Part shown: in pieces, positions 39,504-47,814 of the stretch | Layout of the letters: each line of letters opens with the position of its first letter | How positions within the stretch are numbered: the stretch's first letter is position 1 | Source: Synechococcus sp. GreenBA-s | GTDB lineage: Bacteria; Cyanobacteriota; Cyanobacteriia; PCC-6307; Cyanobiaceae | DNA length: 60,837 nt | Reading direction: 5' to 3' | Assembly (NCBI RefSeq): GCF_024345855.1 | Contig: NZ_JAGQBX010000012.1 | Coordinates: 1-60,837 of the forward strand | Notes under the pieces: model-generated | The model's input: only the letters and a program-made list of their open reading frames with translations | Databases searched by the model: none | What the model was told of the DNA's origin: nothing | Made by a program: the position numbers and the translations under genes

Positions 39504-40456
39504 GCCGGCAGGCCCAGGGCCGGCAGCTGGGTCAGCAGCTGCCGGTGCACCTGCAGGTAGCCGTGGTCGAGGTGCTTCAGGTGGGGGGCGATGTGCCCAT
39601 GGGCCGCCGGCAGGGCGTGGAAGGGCAGCGAGGCGTAGAGGTGGTGCTCGGCGTGGAAGGGCATGTTCCACATCAACCAGCGCACCGGAGCGCTGGTGAG
39701 GGTGGTGCGGGTGTTGGCGGTGCCATCGCTGCTGAAACTGCAACCGGTGTGCTCCGCCAGCAGCACAAAGCGCAGGAAGGGCTGTCCCAGCGCCAGCGGC
39801 AGCAGCCAGTACCAGAGCAGAAAGCCGTTGCCGCCGATCAGCGACAGCGCCGCCAGCACCGCATAGACGCTGCACTGCAGCCAGATGGAGCGGCGCACCT
39901 TGGGGATCAGCTCGGCGTTGAGATAGGGCACCGCCGAGAGGTCACCCCAGAGCAGCCGGGCGGTGCCCCGCAGCTTGCCGGTCCACCAGTTCCAGCCGCT
40001 CAGCTCCAGCAGGTAGCCAACGGGAGTGGTGGGCAAGGGATCCTCCAGCTCGGGATCCAGCCCCGGCTGGTGGGCATAGCGGTGGTGCCACTGGTGGTAG
40101 CGGCGGTAGGCGGTGGCGTTGTAGAAGCTCAGCAGACCCAGCAGCCAGGCCGCCGCATCGTTGGCCCAGCGGCTCTTGAAGGCGGTGCGGTGGCTGCACT
40201 CGTGCAGCCCGGCAAAGCAGGTGGCCAGGCCCACGCCGCCCAGCAGCAGGCCGACCAGCCGCAGGGCCAGCGGCCAGCCGGACTGGGCCCACACCAGGCC
40301 GCCGGCGGTGATGGTGACCAGGTGGCTGAGCAGGCGCAGGGCGGCCGGCCCGTTGCGCAGCTGGTTGAGGTCGGCCAGCGCCTGACGGGGAATCAGGCCG
40401 GAGCTGGCGGCGACAGGGGCAGTCAAGGAGGGTGGGCAGGACTGGATCCAGTCCAC
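39500..40456 (-). CDS. Membrane fatty-acid-desaturase-type di-iron enzyme
   Basis: A 318-residue membrane protein from GTG 40456. Histidine boxes are HECSH, HQWHH and HAEHH, of the FADS/beta-carotene-hydroxylase type rather than the DesC type found near 4-6.6 kb. Membrane spans flank them as usual. Substrates in the superfamily include acyl lipids, carotenoids, amino-acid derivatives and alkanes, so specificity cannot be stated. It begins the unit desaturase, hydrolase, GlnT-like 1. Upstream lies a 12-C homopolymer. An alternative TTG start is 11 codons in. Confidence 0.82.
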   Translation of the reverse strand: MDWIQSCPPSLTAPVAASSGLIPRQALADLNQLRNGPAALRLLSHLVTITAGGLVWAQSGWPLALRLVGLLLGGVGLATCFAGLHECSHRTAFKSRWANDAAAWLLGLLSFYNATAYRRYHQWHHRYAHQPGLDPELEDPLPTTPVGYLLELSGWNWWTGKLRGTARLLWGDLSAVPYLNAELIPKVRRSIWLQCSVYAVLAALSLIGGNGFLLWYWLLPLALGQPFLRFVLLAEHTGCSFSSDGTANTRTTLTSAPVRWLMWNMPFHAEHHLYASLPFHALPAAHGHIAPHLKHLDHGYLQVHRQLLTQLPALGLPA

Positions 40457-40514
40457 CAGCGGATGGGCCCGGCTTCGGTAGGCAATGGCACCGTTGCCGC
40501 CATCGCCCCCCTCG

Positions 40515-40526
40515 CCCCCCCCCCCC
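40515..40526. repeat. Homopolymeric C12 tract in a divergent promoter region
   Basis: Twelve consecutive C, preceded by a C6 run (40506-40511) and followed by a G7 run about 17 nt later, between the minus-strand desaturase start (40456) and the plus-strand gene at 40588. Such tracts are prone to slippage in replication and sequencing. Confidence 0.9.
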
Positions 40527-40587
40527 GCCGTGGCGGGCGTTGCGGGGGGGCTGCCAAGATTGCGCTCTGGAACCGCTGCAGCCGTTG

Positions 40588-40746
40588 ATGGCCACCACCG
40601 ATCCCCGCCGGCAGGCGATGGTGGATTCGCTCCGCAGTCGCTACGAGGAGGCCGAGCAGCAGCACGACGTCGAGGCCAAGCAGGCCCTGTTCAAGGAGGC
40701 GGTGTACCTGGGCATCCAGCCCGAGGAATTCACCCAGGCCAGCTGA
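40588..40746 (+). CDS. Small conserved cyanobacterial protein
   Basis: A 52-residue hydrophilic protein from ATG 40588, containing MVDSLRSRYEEAEQQHDVEA and KQALFKEAVYLGIQPEEF. The charged helical pattern is typical of short conserved picocyanobacterial proteins. It is 2 nt upstream of the TIM-barrel gene on the same strand, so cotranslation is likely. Function is unknown. Confidence 0.55.
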   Translation: MATTDPRRQAMVDSLRSRYEEAEQQHDVEAKQALFKEAVYLGIQPEEFTQAS

Positions 40747-40748
40747 CG

Positions 40749-41591
40749 GTGCCTGCCCCCCTGCTGCTGTTCAGCCTCTGGGGGTTTGCTGGCGATCTGA
40801 CCGCGGCCAGCGCCCTGGCCCGAAGCCATGGCTTCGACGGCCTGGAGGCCAACCTGGCCCACCCCGCCCTGGCGGCCCTCGAGCCTGGGGCCGTGGCCCA
40901 GCAGCTGGCGGCGGCCGGCCAGGCCCTGGTGCTGGAGCTGCTCACCGGCGGCGACTACGTGCCCCGGCTGGACTGCACCCCGGCCCAGCACCTGGAGGAG
41001 CTGGAGCGGCAGCTGGCGGTGGCGCCGGCCCTGGCGCCGCTGCGGATCACGGTGCTCACCGGCAGCGACAGCTGGCCCTGGCCGGTGCAGGAGCGCTTCT
41101 GGGGCCGGGCCCTGGAGCTGGCTGCCGCCTGCCCGCTGCCGGTGAGCTTCGAAACCCACCGCTCCCGCAGCCTCTACAGCCCCTGGTTGATCGGCTCCTA
41201 CCTGGAGGTCTTCCCGCAGCTTCGGCTCACCGCCGATCTCAGCCACTGGTGCGCGGTGGCGGAACGGCTGATGACCCCCGAGCTGGAGCCGGTGCGGGCG
41301 ATCGCCTCGCGGGTGGATCACATCCATGCCCGGGTGGGCCATGCCCAGGGCCCCTCGGTGGGCCATCCCTTCGCGCCCGAGTGGGCCGAGGCGTTGGCGG
41401 CCCACCGGCGCTGCTGGCAGCTGTTCGCCCGGGAGCGCTCGGCCGCCAGCCAGGGGTCGTTCACGATCACCCCGGAATTCGGCCCCGACGGCTACCTGCC
41501 GCTCTTGCCCTTCACCCGCCAGCCCGTGGCCGATCTGCTGGAGATCAATGCCGCCATGGCGGCGTGGCTGCAACGCCAGGTGCCGTGGTGA
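40749..41591 (+). CDS. Xylose-isomerase/AP-endonuclease-2-like TIM-barrel protein
   Basis: A 280-residue protein from GTG 40749. The pattern resembles the sugar phosphate isomerase/epimerase superfamily: FDGLEANLAH, LELLTGGDYVP, PVSFETHRSR with a metal-type Glu and His, LTADLSHW, and HIHARVGH, all consistent with a divalent-metal site in a TIM barrel. The substrate is unknown. It lies on the plus strand between two minus-strand units (desaturase unit and guanidine operon), and its last 47 nt overlap the 3' end of the Rieske gene in the opposite direction. Confidence 0.75.
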   Translation: MPAPLLLFSLWGFAGDLTAASALARSHGFDGLEANLAHPALAALEPGAVAQQLAAAGQALVLELLTGGDYVPRLDCTPAQHLEELERQLAVAPALAPLRITVLTGSDSWPWPVQERFWGRALELAAACPLPVSFETHRSRSLYSPWLIGSYLEVFPQLRLTADLSHWCAVAERLMTPELEPVRAIASRVDHIHARVGHAQGPSVGHPFAPEWAEALAAHRRCWQLFARERSAASQGSFTITPEFGPDGYLPLLPFTRQPVADLLEINAAMAAWLQRQVPW

Positions 41592-42645
41592 GGCCCTCGG
41601 GGGCCAGGTCGTCGAGCGCCATCCAGCTGACATAGAGGGCCTGCCACTGGAGGATGCGCTGCTCCAGGCGGTGGGCAGGCCCTGGCTGCAACCCACTGGC
41701 GTAGCCGCGTTGGGCCGATTCCACCAGACGCCGGTCTTCCTCCAGGAAGCGCTGCATCTCGGCCATCCAGGCCTCGGCGCCGTCGGCGTGCTGCTCCAGG
41801 CCCAGCAGCCACACCTCCATCCGGCAGCGATCCAGGGCTGAGGCCTCCGGCAGGAAGCTGATCAGGGCCAGACGGCCATCGGGCCAGAGCAGCAGGTGGG
41901 TCCAGGGGGCCAGGCCGAAGGTGAAGAAGGTGCCGCCCTCGCCCCAGGGGGTCGCCAGCAGGGTGCCGTGGCGGCTGAGGCCATGGCGGTAGTGGCGCAC
42001 CGGCCCCTGCTCACGGTGCAGGGTGCTCGGGTGGGCGATCGCCACGTGGTAGTCGTCAAGGGTGTTGTCGTGGGCCACCTTCCAGTTGCAGGCCAGGGGC
42101 CGCTGCTGCCGCGCCAGGAGCTGTCGGGGTTGGTCCCAGAGCGCGCCGGCCTCCGCCAGGACCAGATCCAGCTGTTGCTCCAGGGGCACCGGTTCGGGCC
42201 CGAGGGCCACCCAGATCAGCGGACCCAGCTGCCGGCAGGGCAGCTCCGCCAGGGGCCAGTCGTCGCGGCGGAAGGGCTCGAGGAACTCCCCCTCCCGGGC
42301 CGCCGCCCGCAGCTGACCCTGCAGGTCGTAGGTCCAGCCGTGGTAGGGGCAGATCAGGCGCCGGCACGGCTGGGCAGGGCCGTCGCCCTCCAGCAGGGCC
42401 ACGCCCCGGTGGGGGCAGCGGTTGAGAAAGGCCCGGGGCTGCTGGGGCCCCTCGCCGTCGGCCGGGCGGGTGATCAGCAGCGGCAGCTCGAGCAGCTCAC
42501 GGGCCAGGGCCTCGCCGCTGCCCAGCTCAGCGGTGGCGGCCACCGGGTGCCAGCAGTGGCCGGCGTAGTGGCTGCGCTCCCGCTGGGCAACGGCCGCAGA
42601 GCCGTAGACCCATCCGGGCAGAAAGCGGGCAGCGGGCAGCGCCAA
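41545..42645 (-). CDS. Rieske non-heme iron oxygenase, alpha subunit
   Basis: A 366-residue mononuclear-iron oxygenase. The Rieske [2Fe-2S] ligands are C77 and H79 (NRCPHRGVAL) and C99 and H102 (CPYHGWTYD). The catalytic iron motif DNTLDDYHVAIAH places H200 and H205, and an N194/D197-198 bridge, as in the family. Such enzymes hydroxylate or N-demethylate small substrates, and need a reductase that is not encoded here. TTG 42645 is the best start. The gene starts 24 nt after the ABC ATPase gene, making it the last member of the guanidine operon. It is not part of the known guanidine pathway. Confidence 0.9.
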   Translation of the reverse strand: MALPAARFLPGWVYGSAAVAQRERSHYAGHCWHPVAATAELGSGEALARELLELPLLITRPADGEGPQQPRAFLNRCPHRGVALLEGDGPAQPCRRLICPYHGWTYDLQGQLRAAAREGEFLEPFRRDDWPLAELPCRQLGPLIWVALGPEPVPLEQQLDLVLAEAGALWDQPRQLLARQQRPLACNWKVAHDNTLDDYHVAIAHPSTLHREQGPVRHYRHGLSRHGTLLATPWGEGGTFFTFGLAPWTHLLLWPDGRLALISFLPEASALDRCRMEVWLLGLEQHADGAEAWMAEMQRFLEEDRRLVESAQRGYASGLQPGPAHRLEQRILQWQALYVSWMALDDLAPEGLTTAPGVAATPPWRH

Positions 42646-42669
42646 CGGGGGGCCTCGCAGGTGATGGGA

Positions 42670-43440
42670 TCAGGTGGGGAGGGCAGGCTCCAGGCCGCGC
42701 AGGCACTGGGCCAGCTCCTCGCGCAGGTCGAGGAAGGGGCGGGAGAGCCGCAGCTGGCCCATGGCGGAGCGGTCGAGATCGACGGCCACGCTGCGCACGA
42801 TCCGCCCCGGAGAGGGGGCCATGATGTGCACTTGGCCGGCCAGCAGCAGGGCTTCCTCGAGGTCGTGGGTGATCAGCAGCGCCGTCAGGCCGGTGCGCTG
42901 CCACAGGTGGTAGAGAAACTCCTGCATCGACTCGCGGATCTGGATGTCGAGGGCGCCGAACGGTTCATCCAGCAGCAGCAGTTTCGGCTCGGCAGCCAGG
43001 GCCCGGGCAATGGCCACCCGCTGCTGCATGCCGCCGGAGAGTTCCCGCGGCAGCCGCCGGGCCGAATCGGCCAGGCCCACCACCTCCAAGAAGTAGGCCG
43101 TGCGCTCGCGAATCTCCTGGCGGCTGCGCCGTTGCAGTTCCATGCCGAAGGCCACGTTCTGCGCCGCCGTGAGCCAGGGGTAGAGGCTGTACTTCTGGAA
43201 CACCATGCCCCGATCGGAGCCGGGGCCAGTGATCGGGCGGCCATCGAGACTCACCACGCCGGAGCTGGGGGAGTCGAGGCCGGCGATCAGGCGCATCACC
43301 GTGGATTTGCCGGAGCCAGAGCTGCCCACCAGGGCCACGAACTCACCAGCGTTCACGTCGAAACTCACGTTGCGGAGCACCTCTTTGCGCTGGGCTCCGT
43401 AGCCGAAGCTCTTGCAGAGATTGGCAATCTGGAGATGCAT
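42670..43440 (-). CDS. ABC importer ATPase (nitrate/taurine-type, guanidine operon)
   Basis: A 256-residue ATPase of the SsuB/TauB/NrtD group. Walker A GSSGSGKST at 39-47, signature LSGGMQQR, Walker B LLLLDEPFGALD, and the H-loop in LITHDLEEAL are all intact. It powers uptake through the permease at 43451 with the binding protein at 44237. By operon context the substrate is probably guanidine or a related guanidino/amine compound. The gap to the permease is 10 nt. Confidence 0.92.
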   Translation of the reverse strand: MHLQIANLCKSFGYGAQRKEVLRNVSFDVNAGEFVALVGSSGSGKSTVMRLIAGLDSPSSGVVSLDGRPITGPGSDRGMVFQKYSLYPWLTAAQNVAFGMELQRRSRQEIRERTAYFLEVVGLADSARRLPRELSGGMQQRVAIARALAAEPKLLLLDEPFGALDIQIRESMQEFLYHLWQRTGLTALLITHDLEEALLLAGQVHIMAPSPGRIVRSVAVDLDRSAMGQLRLSRPFLDLREELAQCLRGLEPALPT

Positions 43441-43450
43441 GGTGGTGTGC

Positions 43451-44218
43451 TCAGGTGGCCCAGGCGCAGGCCCGACGCATCAGGGCGCGGAAGCCCAGAT
43501 CAATCACCAGGCCAATCAGACCAATCACAATCAGACCCATAAAGATCTCATCGGTTTTCAGGAAGCGCTGGGCCAGACTGATGCGCTTGCCCAGACCCTC
43601 TGTGGCCGCCACCAGTTCCGCCACGATCACCAGATTCCAGGCCGAGGCCATGTTGATCCGGTAGGTGTCGAGAACCTGGGGGGCGATGAAGGGGGCCACC
43701 ACCCGGGTGAGGATCGGCAAACCACGCCCCCCGAGGGTCAGGGCGGTTTCCACGAGCTCCCGGGGGACGAACTTCACCGCATCCATGATCATCAGCGTGT
43801 TGAAGAAGAAGGTGCCGATGAAGATCAGCAGCACCTTCGGCAGCTCCTCCAGGCCGAAATAGATGATCAACAGCGGGATGAAGGCGGGAGCCGGCATGTA
43901 GCGGATCAGGCCCATCAGGGGCTCCAGCAGGCGGCAGATCACCACGTTGGTGCCCATGGCGATGCCCACCGGCAGGGCCAGGCCAGCCGAGAGGGCAAAG
44001 CCGATGAACACCCGCTGGATGCTGGCGGCGGCATCCTTAAGCAGCAGGCCACTGCTCCACTGCTGCTGCCCGGCCTGCCACACCGCTTGCGGGGAGGGCA
44101 GGAAGAGCTTGTTCACCGTGCCGCTGGCGGCGATCAGGAACCACAGCAGCAGAACGATGCCGATCCCCAGGATGCCGAGGGCCCAGGGATGCCGGATCAG
44201 ACGACGGAACGCAGGCAT
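43451..44218 (-). CDS. ABC importer permease (nitrate/taurine-type, guanidine operon)
   Basis: A 255-residue inner-membrane permease with about six spans, including LGILGIGIVLLLWFLIA and VLLIFIGTFFFNTLMIM. The EAA-type loop is around VETALTLGGRGLPILTRVVAP. It belongs to the SsuC/TauC/NrtB group. It sits 18 nt after the substrate-binding protein gene and 10 nt before the ATPase gene. It likely forms a homodimer in the importer. Confidence 0.93.
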   Translation of the reverse strand: MPAFRRLIRHPWALGILGIGIVLLLWFLIAASGTVNKLFLPSPQAVWQAGQQQWSSGLLLKDAAASIQRVFIGFALSAGLALPVGIAMGTNVVICRLLEPLMGLIRYMPAPAFIPLLIIYFGLEELPKVLLIFIGTFFFNTLMIMDAVKFVPRELVETALTLGGRGLPILTRVVAPFIAPQVLDTYRINMASAWNLVIVAELVAATEGLGKRISLAQRFLKTDEIFMGLIVIGLIGLVIDLGFRALMRRACAWAT

Positions 44219-44236
44219 AACCAGGGGCTGCAGGTC

Positions 44237-45274
44237 TTATTTGGCGTTGTTCACAAACGTGGGGTTGAGCAACTGGCTCAGATCCGGCTTCTTCTTGGCC
44301 AGGCCCACCTCCACCAGGAAGGCGCTGATCTGCTCCGCCGCATAGGGGAGCGAGATCATGGTGGTGCCGGGCTTGAAGTTGGCCCGGTTCTGCTCCAGGG
44401 TCTGAATCGTGGTGCCGGCGTCGTAGGCCTTGAACTCCTGCTCCGACACCCCCGAGCGCGCCACCAGGATCGGCAAGGTGGCTGCCGGATCCTTCTTCAT
44501 CAACTGCAGGGTGGCAAACCAGGCATTCACCACCTGCTGAATCGCCTCGGGATTCTTCTCCACAAACTCGCGGCGGCACACCAGCAGGTCGCTGATGGCG
44601 CCAGGGTGATCGCTGGAGGTGACGAGGGCCTTGCTACCGGCCCGCTTGAGGGCCTGGGTGGTGAAGGGGGCATAGACACCCACGGCATCCACCTGGCCCG
44701 CCGCGAAGGCAGCGGCAGCGGCACCGGTTTCCAGGGGAACAAAGGTGATGTCACTGGCCTGGAGGCCGCCCTCCTTGAGCACCTTCAGCAGCAGGTAGTG
44801 ATCCACCGTGCCCTCCTCGGCCGCCACCTTTTTGCCCTTGAGATCGGCCACGGATTTGATGCCCTCGGCCACGATGATCTGGTCGTTGCCGGTGGAGTAG
44901 TCGTTCTGCAGAACCACCTGCAGATCGGCGCCACCAGCGACCGAACTGATGGTGTCATTGAGGGTCTGGCTGTTGCAGTCCAGCTGGCCCGCATTGAGGG
45001 CATTGATGCTGTCGAGGTAGCCGTCAAACCACTGCAGCTTGGCGCTCACACCGGCGGCGCCGAACAGCCCCTTGGCCTCGGTGACCGCCCAGGGGAACCA
45101 GCCGGGCCAGGCGCTGTAGCCGATGCGCACGGCGGGACCTTCGCTGGCTGGCTTCTGACAGGCGGTGAGCAGGCCGGCGCCGAGGGCCGTGATCAGGGCC
45201 AGGGCCTTGAGACGCCGGCGGCGGGCCGGAGCTGGGCTGGTCGGAGCTGAGCTGGAACGGTGGGAACGCAGCAT
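44237..45274 (-). CDS. ABC importer substrate-binding lipoprotein (guanidine operon)
   Basis: A periplasmic NrtA/SsuA/TauA-like binding protein. From ATG 45274 it is 345 residues. The signal peptide ends in a lipobox LLTAC with Cys39 as the lipid-anchored residue. IGYSAWPGWFPWAVTEAKGL is the typical start of the mature domain, followed by the NDTISSVAGGADLQVVLQND and DLLVCRREFVEKNP segments. Ligand specificity is inferred from the operon: guanidine or a guanidino/amine compound. It follows glnT-like gene 2 with a 70-nt gap, which may hold a secondary promoter. Confidence 0.9.
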   Translation of the reverse strand: MLRSHRSSSAPTSPAPARRRRLKALALITALGAGLLTACQKPASEGPAVRIGYSAWPGWFPWAVTEAKGLFGAAGVSAKLQWFDGYLDSINALNAGQLDCNSQTLNDTISSVAGGADLQVVLQNDYSTGNDQIIVAEGIKSVADLKGKKVAAEEGTVDHYLLLKVLKEGGLQASDITFVPLETGAAAAAFAAGQVDAVGVYAPFTTQALKRAGSKALVTSSDHPGAISDLLVCRREFVEKNPEAIQQVVNAWFATLQLMKKDPAATLPILVARSGVSEQEFKAYDAGTTIQTLEQNRANFKPGTTMISLPYAAEQISAFLVEVGLAKKKPDLSQLLNPTFVNNAK

Positions 45275-45344
45275 GGCAAACAAGCGGTGGAAGTCGTGCA
45301 GTCAGCGGGTTAAGGACAGGGCGCGGGTATAGCGCTCCAGTGGC

Positions 45345-46703
45345 TCAGAAGAACTCCAGGTAGCGAGCCTGCTCCCAGTCGGATACGGCCGAGTGGTAGG
45401 CCTCCCATTCGCCCCTCTTGTAGTCGACGAAGGCCTCGAACATGGCATCACCAAATACGGTTCGCGACAGCGGATCAGCGGCAAAGGCGTCCACCGCCTC
45501 CCCCAGGGTGCGCGGCAGCCGATGCAGGCCCCGTTCGGCCCGCTCCTCAGCGCTGAGGGTGTAGGCATTCACCAGGTTGGGCGGGCCTGGATCCAGCTGC
45601 TCGCGGATGCCTTCCAGCCCGGCGGCCAGAATCATCGCAGCCCCCAGATAGGGGTTGCAGGAGATGTCGGCAGCCCGGCATTCCACCCGTCCACCCGGCG
45701 AGGGAATGCGCAGCATGTTGGTGCGGTTGTTGTTGCCGTAGCAGATGAACACCGGCGCCCAGGTGAAACCCGACATGCTGCCCTGGGCCACCAGCCGCTT
45801 GTAGCTGTTCACCGTGGGGGCGATCACCGCACAGATGGCTGGGGCATGGCGCAGCACCCCGGCGATGAACTGATGGGCCAGCGCACTCACCTGGCCAGGA
45901 GCCTTGTCGGCAGTTTCAAACAGATTGGCACCGCTGCTCAGATCCGCCAGCGACATGTTGAAGTGGGCGCCACTGCCGGTGCGATCGGCAAAGGGCTTGG
46001 GCATGAAACTGGCGATCAACCCATGCTGGTGGGCGATCTCCTTGGCCATCAGCCTGAAGAAGGTGAACCGATCGGCCATGGTGAGGGCCTCGGCGTAATC
46101 GAAGTCGATCTCGAACTGGCCGGGACCGTCTTCATGGTCGAAGGAATACACCCCCCAACCGAGTTCGTTCATGGCGCTCACCAGCTCATCGAGCCAGGGC
46201 AGGTTGTCGAGCAGGGTGCGCACGTCGTAGGCCGGTTTGTCCAGCGTGTCGCGTGGACTCAACGGCACCGCCCGCCCCTGGGCATCGCGCCGCAGCACGA
46301 AGAACTCGGTCTCGATGCCGAGGTTGAAGCGAAAGCCCATGGCCGCCGCCTGGGCCCGCACCCGGTGCAGGATGTTGCGGCTGCAGGCCTCAAAGGGCTG
46401 GCCGTGCAGGTGCAGATCACTGGCCATCCACACCAGCTCCCGCTGCCAGGGCAGCACGGTGGCCGAGGCCGGATCGGGCAGAGCCGCCACCTCGTCGTCG
46501 CTCATGTCCTGGGGGATGCCATCGAGGGCCGCCCCGGTGAACAGCTCCGAACCGCGCAGCATCTGGCCCAGATGGCTCAGCGGTACCGCCTTGGCCTTGC
46601 AGATGCCGTGCAGATCCACGTAGCTGGCGAGGGCGTAGCGCACCCCCTGTCTCTCGAGATCGCCCCGCAGGGTCTGGACATCGAGGGATTCGCTGCCGCT
46701 CAT
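45345..46703 (-). CDS. glnT: GlnT-type glutamine synthetase-like ligase 2 (guanidine operon)
   Basis: A 452-residue GlnT-branch ligase. Key elements: [10 protein letters not shown] (Glu131/133), HEDGPGQFE (190-198), FMPKP (233-237), GSGAHFNMS with His247, PTVNSYKR and a C-terminal [20 protein letters not shown]. The segment after His247 (HFN) differs from the HTH of paralog 1, hinting at different amine specificity. Its ATG overlaps the hypB stop by 4 nt (ATGA), so it is tightly embedded between nickel chaperone and transporter genes. It may capture ammonia released from guanidine as glutamine, or gamma-glutamylate an amine. Which of these is right is not known. Confidence 0.85.
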   Translation of the reverse strand: MSGSESLDVQTLRGDLERQGVRYALASYVDLHGICKAKAVPLSHLGQMLRGSELFTGAALDGIPQDMSDDEVAALPDPASATVLPWQRELVWMASDLHLHGQPFEACSRNILHRVRAQAAAMGFRFNLGIETEFFVLRRDAQGRAVPLSPRDTLDKPAYDVRTLLDNLPWLDELVSAMNELGWGVYSFDHEDGPGQFEIDFDYAEALTMADRFTFFRLMAKEIAHQHGLIASFMPKPFADRTGSGAHFNMSLADLSSGANLFETADKAPGQVSALAHQFIAGVLRHAPAICAVIAPTVNSYKRLVAQGSMSGFTWAPVFICYGNNNRTNMLRIPSPGGRVECRAADISCNPYLGAAMILAAGLEGIREQLDPGPPNLVNAYTLSAEERAERGLHRLPRTLGEAVDAFAADPLSRTVFGDAMFEAFVDYKRGEWEAYHSAVSDWEQARYLEFF

Positions 46704-47407
46704 GCCAGCACCATCGCCGGGGTGAGCTGGGCGATCTGCTGGGCCAGCTGCTGGCGCACCCAGCTGTGCCAGGCCTCCAGGCCTTCGCCGGTGCTGGCGG
46801 ACACGCGGATCACGGTGCAGCGGGGATTCACGGCGCGGATGTGGGCTTCAATCCGCTCCACCTCCACCGGCAGATAGGGCAGCAGATCGGTCTTGGTGAT
46901 CAGCACACAATCGGCTTCTCGGAACATCACCGGGTACTTGAGGGGCTTGTCATCGCCCTCGGTGACGCTGAGCAGCGCCACCTTGCGGTGTTCGCCGACC
47001 TCAAACTCAGCCGGGCACACCAGGTTGCCCACGTTCTCCACCCAGAGCAGATCGAGGCAGGCGGGATCGAGCTGCTGCCTCAGCAGCTTCAGCCCGCCGC
47101 TCACCATCGCCGCATCCAGATGGCAGGCGCGACCGGTCGTGATCGGCACCACCGGTACCCCCACCGCCTCCAGCCGCTCGGCATCGAGCTGGGTGGTCAT
47201 GTCGCCCTCCAGCACGGCCATCGAGAGGTCGGTGGCCAGGGCGGCGAGGCTGCGCTCCAGCAGGGAGGTCTTACCGGCGCCAGGGCTGCTCATCAGGTTG
47301 ATGCACAGCAGCCGCCAGGCATCGAAGTGTTCGCGGTTGTGCTCAGCCTGGTGCTGGTTGGCGGCCAGCAGATTGAGGCCGAGCGTGTCTTCCAGGGGCA
47401 TGTGCAT
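46700..47407 (-). CDS. hypB: HypB-like nickel-insertion GTPase of the guanidine operon
   Basis: A 235-residue SIMIBI GTPase. Walker A is SSPGAGKTS at 40-48, Ni/Zn-binding C95-H96 and a further cysteine at 131 are in the usual places, and TKTD (171-174) gives guanine specificity. In the cyanobacterial guanidine system a HypB paralog (GhaB) and a HypA paralog (GhaA) load nickel into the hydrolase, and no hydrogenase gene occurs in this window. The start could be ATG 47407 or 47401. It is 8 nt after hypA. Confidence 0.93.
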   Translation of the reverse strand: MHMPLEDTLGLNLLAANQHQAEHNREHFDAWRLLCINLMSSPGAGKTSLLERSLAALATDLSMAVLEGDMTTQLDAERLEAVGVPVVPITTGRACHLDAAMVSGGLKLLRQQLDPACLDLLWVENVGNLVCPAEFEVGEHRKVALLSVTEGDDKPLKYPVMFREADCVLITKTDLLPYLPVEVERIEAHIRAVNPRCTVIRVSASTGEGLEAWHSWVRQQLAQQIAQLTPAMVLA

Positions 47408-47415
47408 GGCAGATC

Positions 47416-47811
47416 TCAGGAGGGAACAGGCGCGGGCTTCTCAGCTGGAACTGAGGCGGTGAGGGTGTAATCCACAGAGCGGATTCGCAGCTCCCGTCCA
47501 CTGACGACCTCCTCCATCGGGTGGTCGCAGCAGGGGGAGCGATAGGCCGACTCGGCACTGGGCCGGTAGGTGGCGGAGCAGCACACGCAGCGCCCCACCA
47601 GCGGGATGGCCTCAATGCTGAGGCGAGCCCCCTCCAGCCAGCTGCCGCGGATGGCCACATCCCAGGTGGTGACGAGCTGGGCGGGCTCCACACAGGTGAA
47701 ATCCCCTACCTGGAGATGCACCACCTCGACGCTGGGACTGACGGAGCCGTGCTGTTGCCTCCAGTCCTGCATGGAGAGCAGCAGGCACTTGGTCATGTCG
47801 ACTTCATGCAT
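47416..47811 (-). CDS. hypA: HypA-like nickel metallochaperone of the guanidine operon
   Basis: A 131-residue HypA-family protein. The N-terminal MHE supplies the nickel-binding His2. The zinc site is formed by C75-x2-C78 (with an additional C77) and C94/C95 with H97, a variant of the canonical four-cysteine ribbon. The C-terminus carries [11 protein letters not shown], typical of the family. It works with the HypB-like GTPase to insert nickel into GdmH. It starts 3 nt after the gdmH stop, so translation is coupled. Confidence 0.93.
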   Translation of the reverse strand: MHEVDMTKCLLLSMQDWRQQHGSVSPSVEVVHLQVGDFTCVEPAQLVTTWDVAIRGSWLEGARLSIEAIPLVGRCVCCSATYRPSAESAYRSPCCDHPMEEVVSGRELRIRSVDYTLTASVPAEKPAPVPS

Positions 47812-47814
47812 CGC

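Noticed and set aside
46700-47811. Hydrogenase maturation genes
   Set aside because: hypA and hypB homologues sit directly after gdmH with no hydrogenase genes; nickel delivery to GdmH explains them better.
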